Assembly (NCBI GenBank): GCA_937897265.1
Contig: CALCPT010000507.1
Span: forward strand, 1 to 8,010
Source of the DNA: an uncultured Alcaligenaceae bacterium
Lineage (GTDB): Bacteria; Pseudomonadota; Gammaproteobacteria; Burkholderiales; Burkholderiaceae_B
DNA length: 8,010 bases
Reading direction: 5' to 3'
A program made the position numbers and the translations under genes. Positions 6,235-8,010 of this stretch are shown one piece after another. The notes beneath the pieces were generated by a model. The model was not told the origin of the DNA. It was given only the letters and a program-made list of their open reading frames with translations, and searched no databases. Each line of letters begins with the position of its first letter. The first letter of the stretch is position 1.

Positions 6235-7146
6235 TTAGCCAGGTGAGTAGGGTGTCTCTCGCCCTGGTACGATCCCGGGTGGTAGGCTTTCGATATGCTG
6301 GCAAATTGCACCAGGCGTGGTTAGCCACAGTTGATCGCGATGCTTCATGATGTGTTCAATCACACGTCGAAACTGCCGAAGCCGATAGGGCTGCCCCAGA
6401 ACAAAACTGTGCAACACAATCGGCATGACCAACGGTCTGCGCGTTGATTCTTCGAGCATCTCATCAAACTGGTCGATCAGATTCTGGCAGTAGAGTTGCG
6501 AGGGCGTACGACGGGTGACGGCCTCGATTGAGTCGTTTAGGTCGTGTTGATAGGGCACTGACAAGATAGGGCCATGGGTGGTTCTGAACCAAACGGGCTG
6601 ATCATCTAAAGACCAATCCATCATGTAGCGATAGCCGGCCTCTTTAAGCAAATCGAGTGAGTGATGCGTTTGTGAGATGTAAGGAGCTAACCACCCCATT
6701 GGCGGCTTGCCTTCGTGGCGCCGAATCGCGTCGGTCGCTTCAGCGATACAGATTTTTTCTTGCTCATAACTCATGTCGATCTGACGTTCGGCATTGGTTC
6801 TGCCATGTCCTACGATTTCGTCACCTCTGTTGCTAAAGGCTTTAATCATCTCGGGGCAGTAGTCATAGAGCTCGGTATTGATTAGCAGGGCGTACGGAAA
6901 TCGATAGGTCTCGGCCAACTCGAGTAATCGCCAAGCGCCTACGCGATTACCATAATCTCTCCAGGCGAAGCTGCGGGTGTTTGGCTGGGGGCCTGGTCCG
7001 CCGTAGTCGTTGCCAATCCCTTCACCAAAAGAAAAATGCTCAACATTTAAGCTGAAATGCACAGCCAGACGCTTGCCATCGGGCCAACTGTAGTCGGGCC
7101 GGGCGTTGATGGGGCTATAGTCATAACGATGATGAGTTTTAAGCAT
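6235..7146 (-). CDS. Polysaccharide deacetylase (CE4/NodB-fold) family protein, allantoinase PuuE-like
   Basis: A 303-residue cytoplasmic protein with no signal peptide and the NodB/CE4-type fold. Seen are an N-terminal RPDYSWPDGKRLAVHFSLNVEHF region (16-38), YGNRVGAWRLLEL (65-77), FPYALLINTELYDYCP (83-98), DEIVGHGRTNAERQ (109-122), GWLAP (151-155) and a late LHSFVLGQPYRLRQF segment (245-259). Known members remove acetyl groups from sugars, or open cyclic amides as in PuuE-type allantoinase. Classical enzymes bind metal through a paired Asp-Asp motif and HxxxH. Here the first reads NVEH and the second H114-G-R-T-N118, so the standard triad is incomplete. This favours the PuuE-like branch or another hydrolase over a chitin or peptidoglycan deacetylase. 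The substrate is not determinable. The ATG at 7146 lacks a clear ribosome binding site. The gene converges with the GGDEF-EAL gene and diverges from the VOC gene. Confidence 0.88.
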   Translation of the reverse strand: MLKTHHRYDYSPINARPDYSWPDGKRLAVHFSLNVEHFSFGEGIGNDYGGPGPQPNTRSFAWRDYGNRVGAWRLLELAETYRFPYALLINTELYDYCPEMIKAFSNRGDEIVGHGRTNAERQIDMSYEQEKICIAEATDAIRRHEGKPPMGWLAPYISQTHHSLDLLKEAGYRYMMDWSLDDQPVWFRTTHGPILSVPYQHDLNDSIEAVTRRTPSQLYCQNLIDQFDEMLEESTRRPLVMPIVLHSFVLGQPYRLRQFRRVIEHIMKHRDQLWLTTPGAICQHIESLPPGIVPGRETPYSPG

Positions 7147-7304
7147 GATGAGGATCGAGGCTACCGAGCTAGGTGAAAAAAGGGGTAAGGTTCAGTGTAA
7201 AGTCACTGATCATTTTTTAAAAGCTGATCGCAGCTTCGCTGGGGCGGGCTGTAGTATATTTTTACGTTGTACCGAAGTTTTAATTTCTTATTGAGGTTTT
7301 AAAT
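7147..7304. promoter_or_regulatory. Divergent promoter region between deacetylase-like and VOC genes
   Basis: The 158 bases between the two divergent starts must hold both promoters. A -10-like TATATT (7255-7260, plus strand) overlaps a -10-like TATACT read on the minus strand (7258-7253), but neither has a good -35. A perfect six-pair hairpin, AAGCTG-ATCG-CAGCTT (7221-7236), lies 18 bases to the left and could be an operator. The site GAGG (7293-7296), eight bases before the ATG at 7305, is a good ribosome binding site for the VOC gene. Confidence 0.35.
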
Positions 7305-7739
7305 ATGTCTGCTCAAGCTGCATCAATGCCCCCTTTCCATTTGGCTTTTCCGGTACGTGATATCGAAGAGGCCCGTCAGTTTTATGTTGGAGTTTTGGGC
7401 TGTGGCGAAGGCCGCAGCGCTCCAGACTGGGTTGACTTTGATTTTTATGGTCATCAAGTGGTTGCCCACTTAGCGCCTGACGAGTGTGGCCATAAGCAAA
7501 CCAGCGCAGTCGATGATCATCAAGTGCCGGTGCGTCATTTTGGGGCGGTATTGTCGATTCCCCAATGGCAAGCGATGGCCGAAAAGCTCAAAGCAGTCGG
7601 TACAAAATTTGTGATTGAGCCCTACACCCGGTTTAAAGGCGAGGTCGGCGAACAATCGACCATGTTTTTCATGGATCCATCGGGTAACGCCATTGAATTC
7701 AAAGCTTTTGCAAACATGGACTCTCTGTTCGCAAAATAA
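7305..7739 (+). CDS. VOC family (glyoxalase/bleomycin-resistance/dioxygenase superfamily) protein
   Basis: A 144-residue protein of typical length for a single-chain VOC (vicinal oxygen chelate) enzyme with two beta-alpha-beta modules. The first module begins PPFHLAFPVRDIEEARQFYVGVLGC (9-33). The second begins VRHFGAVLSI (76-85) and ends FFMDPSGNAIEFKAF (121-135). By family pattern H12, H78 and E131 are likely metal ligands, with H50 or H55 as further candidates. VOC proteins catalyse varied metal-dependent reactions on small molecules, including isomerisation, ring cleavage and binding of toxic compounds, so the reaction is not predictable. The start is supported by GAGG at 7293-7296. The following PxpB gene begins only 3 bases after this stop in the same frame, so the two are probably cotranscribed. 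Confidence 0.9.
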   Translation: MSAQAASMPPFHLAFPVRDIEEARQFYVGVLGCGEGRSAPDWVDFDFYGHQVVAHLAPDECGHKQTSAVDDHQVPVRHFGAVLSIPQWQAMAEKLKAVGTKFVIEPYTRFKGEVGEQSTMFFMDPSGNAIEFKAFANMDSLFAK

Positions 7740-7742
7740 TCC

Positions 7743-8010
7743 GTGTCATCTGCACAGCCCAACGTTGCCTGCTCCTTGCCAACATTCAAGATCCGCGCGC
7801 AAGGAGATCGCTGCCTGAGCATTGATTTCGGTAATGAAATCGATGTTCAGACAGGTTTGTTATGCCTGTCGGTTACACAAGCGATCCGGCTGGCAAAACT
7901 TCCTGGCGTCACGGACGTCGTTCCCTCGTACACGAGCGTCGCACTGCACTACCAGCCTGACGTTCAAATCAAGGGAGCGGATTTTCATGGGCTCTCTAAA
8001 ACAATCACTG
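7743..8010 (+). CDS. pxpB: 5-oxoprolinase subunit B (PxpB/KipI family), 3' truncated by window end
   Basis: An open frame of 89 residues runs off the window end. The segment FKIRAQGDRCLSIDFGNEID (15-34) matches the opening of PxpB/KipI proteins, which begin with a GDR-x4-F-G-(D/N)-x-I pattern. LPGVTDVVPSYTSVALHYQPD (53-73) matches the following strand. PxpB, with PxpC and PxpA, forms the ATP-dependent enzyme that opens 5-oxoproline to glutamate; related proteins are the KipI sporulation inhibitor and one module of allophanate hydrolase. About a third of the usual length is present. The start is uncertain: GTG at 7743 is the earliest possible, because the VOC stop codon lies in the same frame at 7737-7739. 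TTG at 7776 is the alternative, and no ATG occurs before the conserved region. Neither has a clear ribosome binding site, suggesting coupling to the VOC gene. The expected pxpC and pxpA would lie beyond the window. Confidence 0.83.
   Translation, partial: MSSAQPNVACSLPTFKIRAQGDRCLSIDFGNEIDVQTGLLCLSVTQAIRLAKLPGVTDVVPSYTSVALHYQPDVQIKGADFHGLSKTIT

Noticed and set aside
7145..7294. A 49-residue plus-strand frame spanning the divergent intergenic region and ending at the VOC ribosome binding site.
   Set aside because: It has no ribosome binding site, starts inside the opposing gene's start codon, and its composition shows no domain, signal or membrane segment. It also runs through the promoter region.
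7800..7806. Strong AAGGAGA resembling a Shine-Dalgarno sequence within the pxpB region.
   Set aside because: No start codon follows at a suitable distance in frame, and the bases encode the conserved Gln-Gly-Asp of the PxpB family.

Overview
The window looks like chromosomal DNA from a Gram-negative betaproteobacterium, most likely a member of the Burkholderiales. This is an inference. It rests on a Bug/TctC-type periplasmic receptor, a family strongly expanded in that order, and on signal peptides, an inner-membrane DUF1345 protein and a PAS-GGDEF-EAL signalling protein of proteobacterial type. Base composition looks like roughly half G+C throughout. I saw no insertion sequence, phage gene, tRNA, rRNA or CRISPR array.

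Layout. Positions 1-635 hold the 3' part of a Bug-family solute receptor. A DUF1345 membrane protein (690-1376) follows on the same strand, with a possible terminator behind it. From 3740 down to 1442 the minus strand carries a likely sulfur operon. Its order is an exported two-domain rhodanese (2805-3740), a YeeE/YedE (TsuA-like) membrane transporter (1682-2755), and a previously easy-to-miss 56-residue single-span protein (1442-1612) with a C-terminal SGGHC motif. A 316-base divergent region (3741-4056) separates this operon from a 697-residue membrane-bound PAS-GGDEF-EAL protein (4057-6150). This region contains a promoter candidate, a small inverted repeat beside the rhodanese ribosome binding site, and a 25-codon reading frame resembling a lipoprotein signal peptide. 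A polysaccharide-deacetylase/allantoinase-like protein (6235-7146, minus) converges on the GGDEF-EAL gene. Divergent from it are a VOC-fold protein (7305-7739) and, 3 bases later, the start of a PxpB/KipI-type 5-oxoprolinase subunit (7743 to the window end).

How the genes work together. The rhodanese and transporter make a coherent unit. A periplasmic sulfurtransferase whose mature form has one cysteine sits beside a sulfur-compound permease with only two cysteines, both in GCxxG motifs. The small membrane protein may be an accessory to them. The GGDEF-EAL protein appears competent for both making and degrading cyclic di-GMP. The deacetylase-like, VOC and PxpB genes could belong to catabolism of a cyclic amide, but that is speculation. 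No clearly new multi-gene defence or mobile system is visible. The best candidates for undescribed biology are the small SGGHC membrane protein and the putative leader peptide ahead of the GGDEF-EAL gene.
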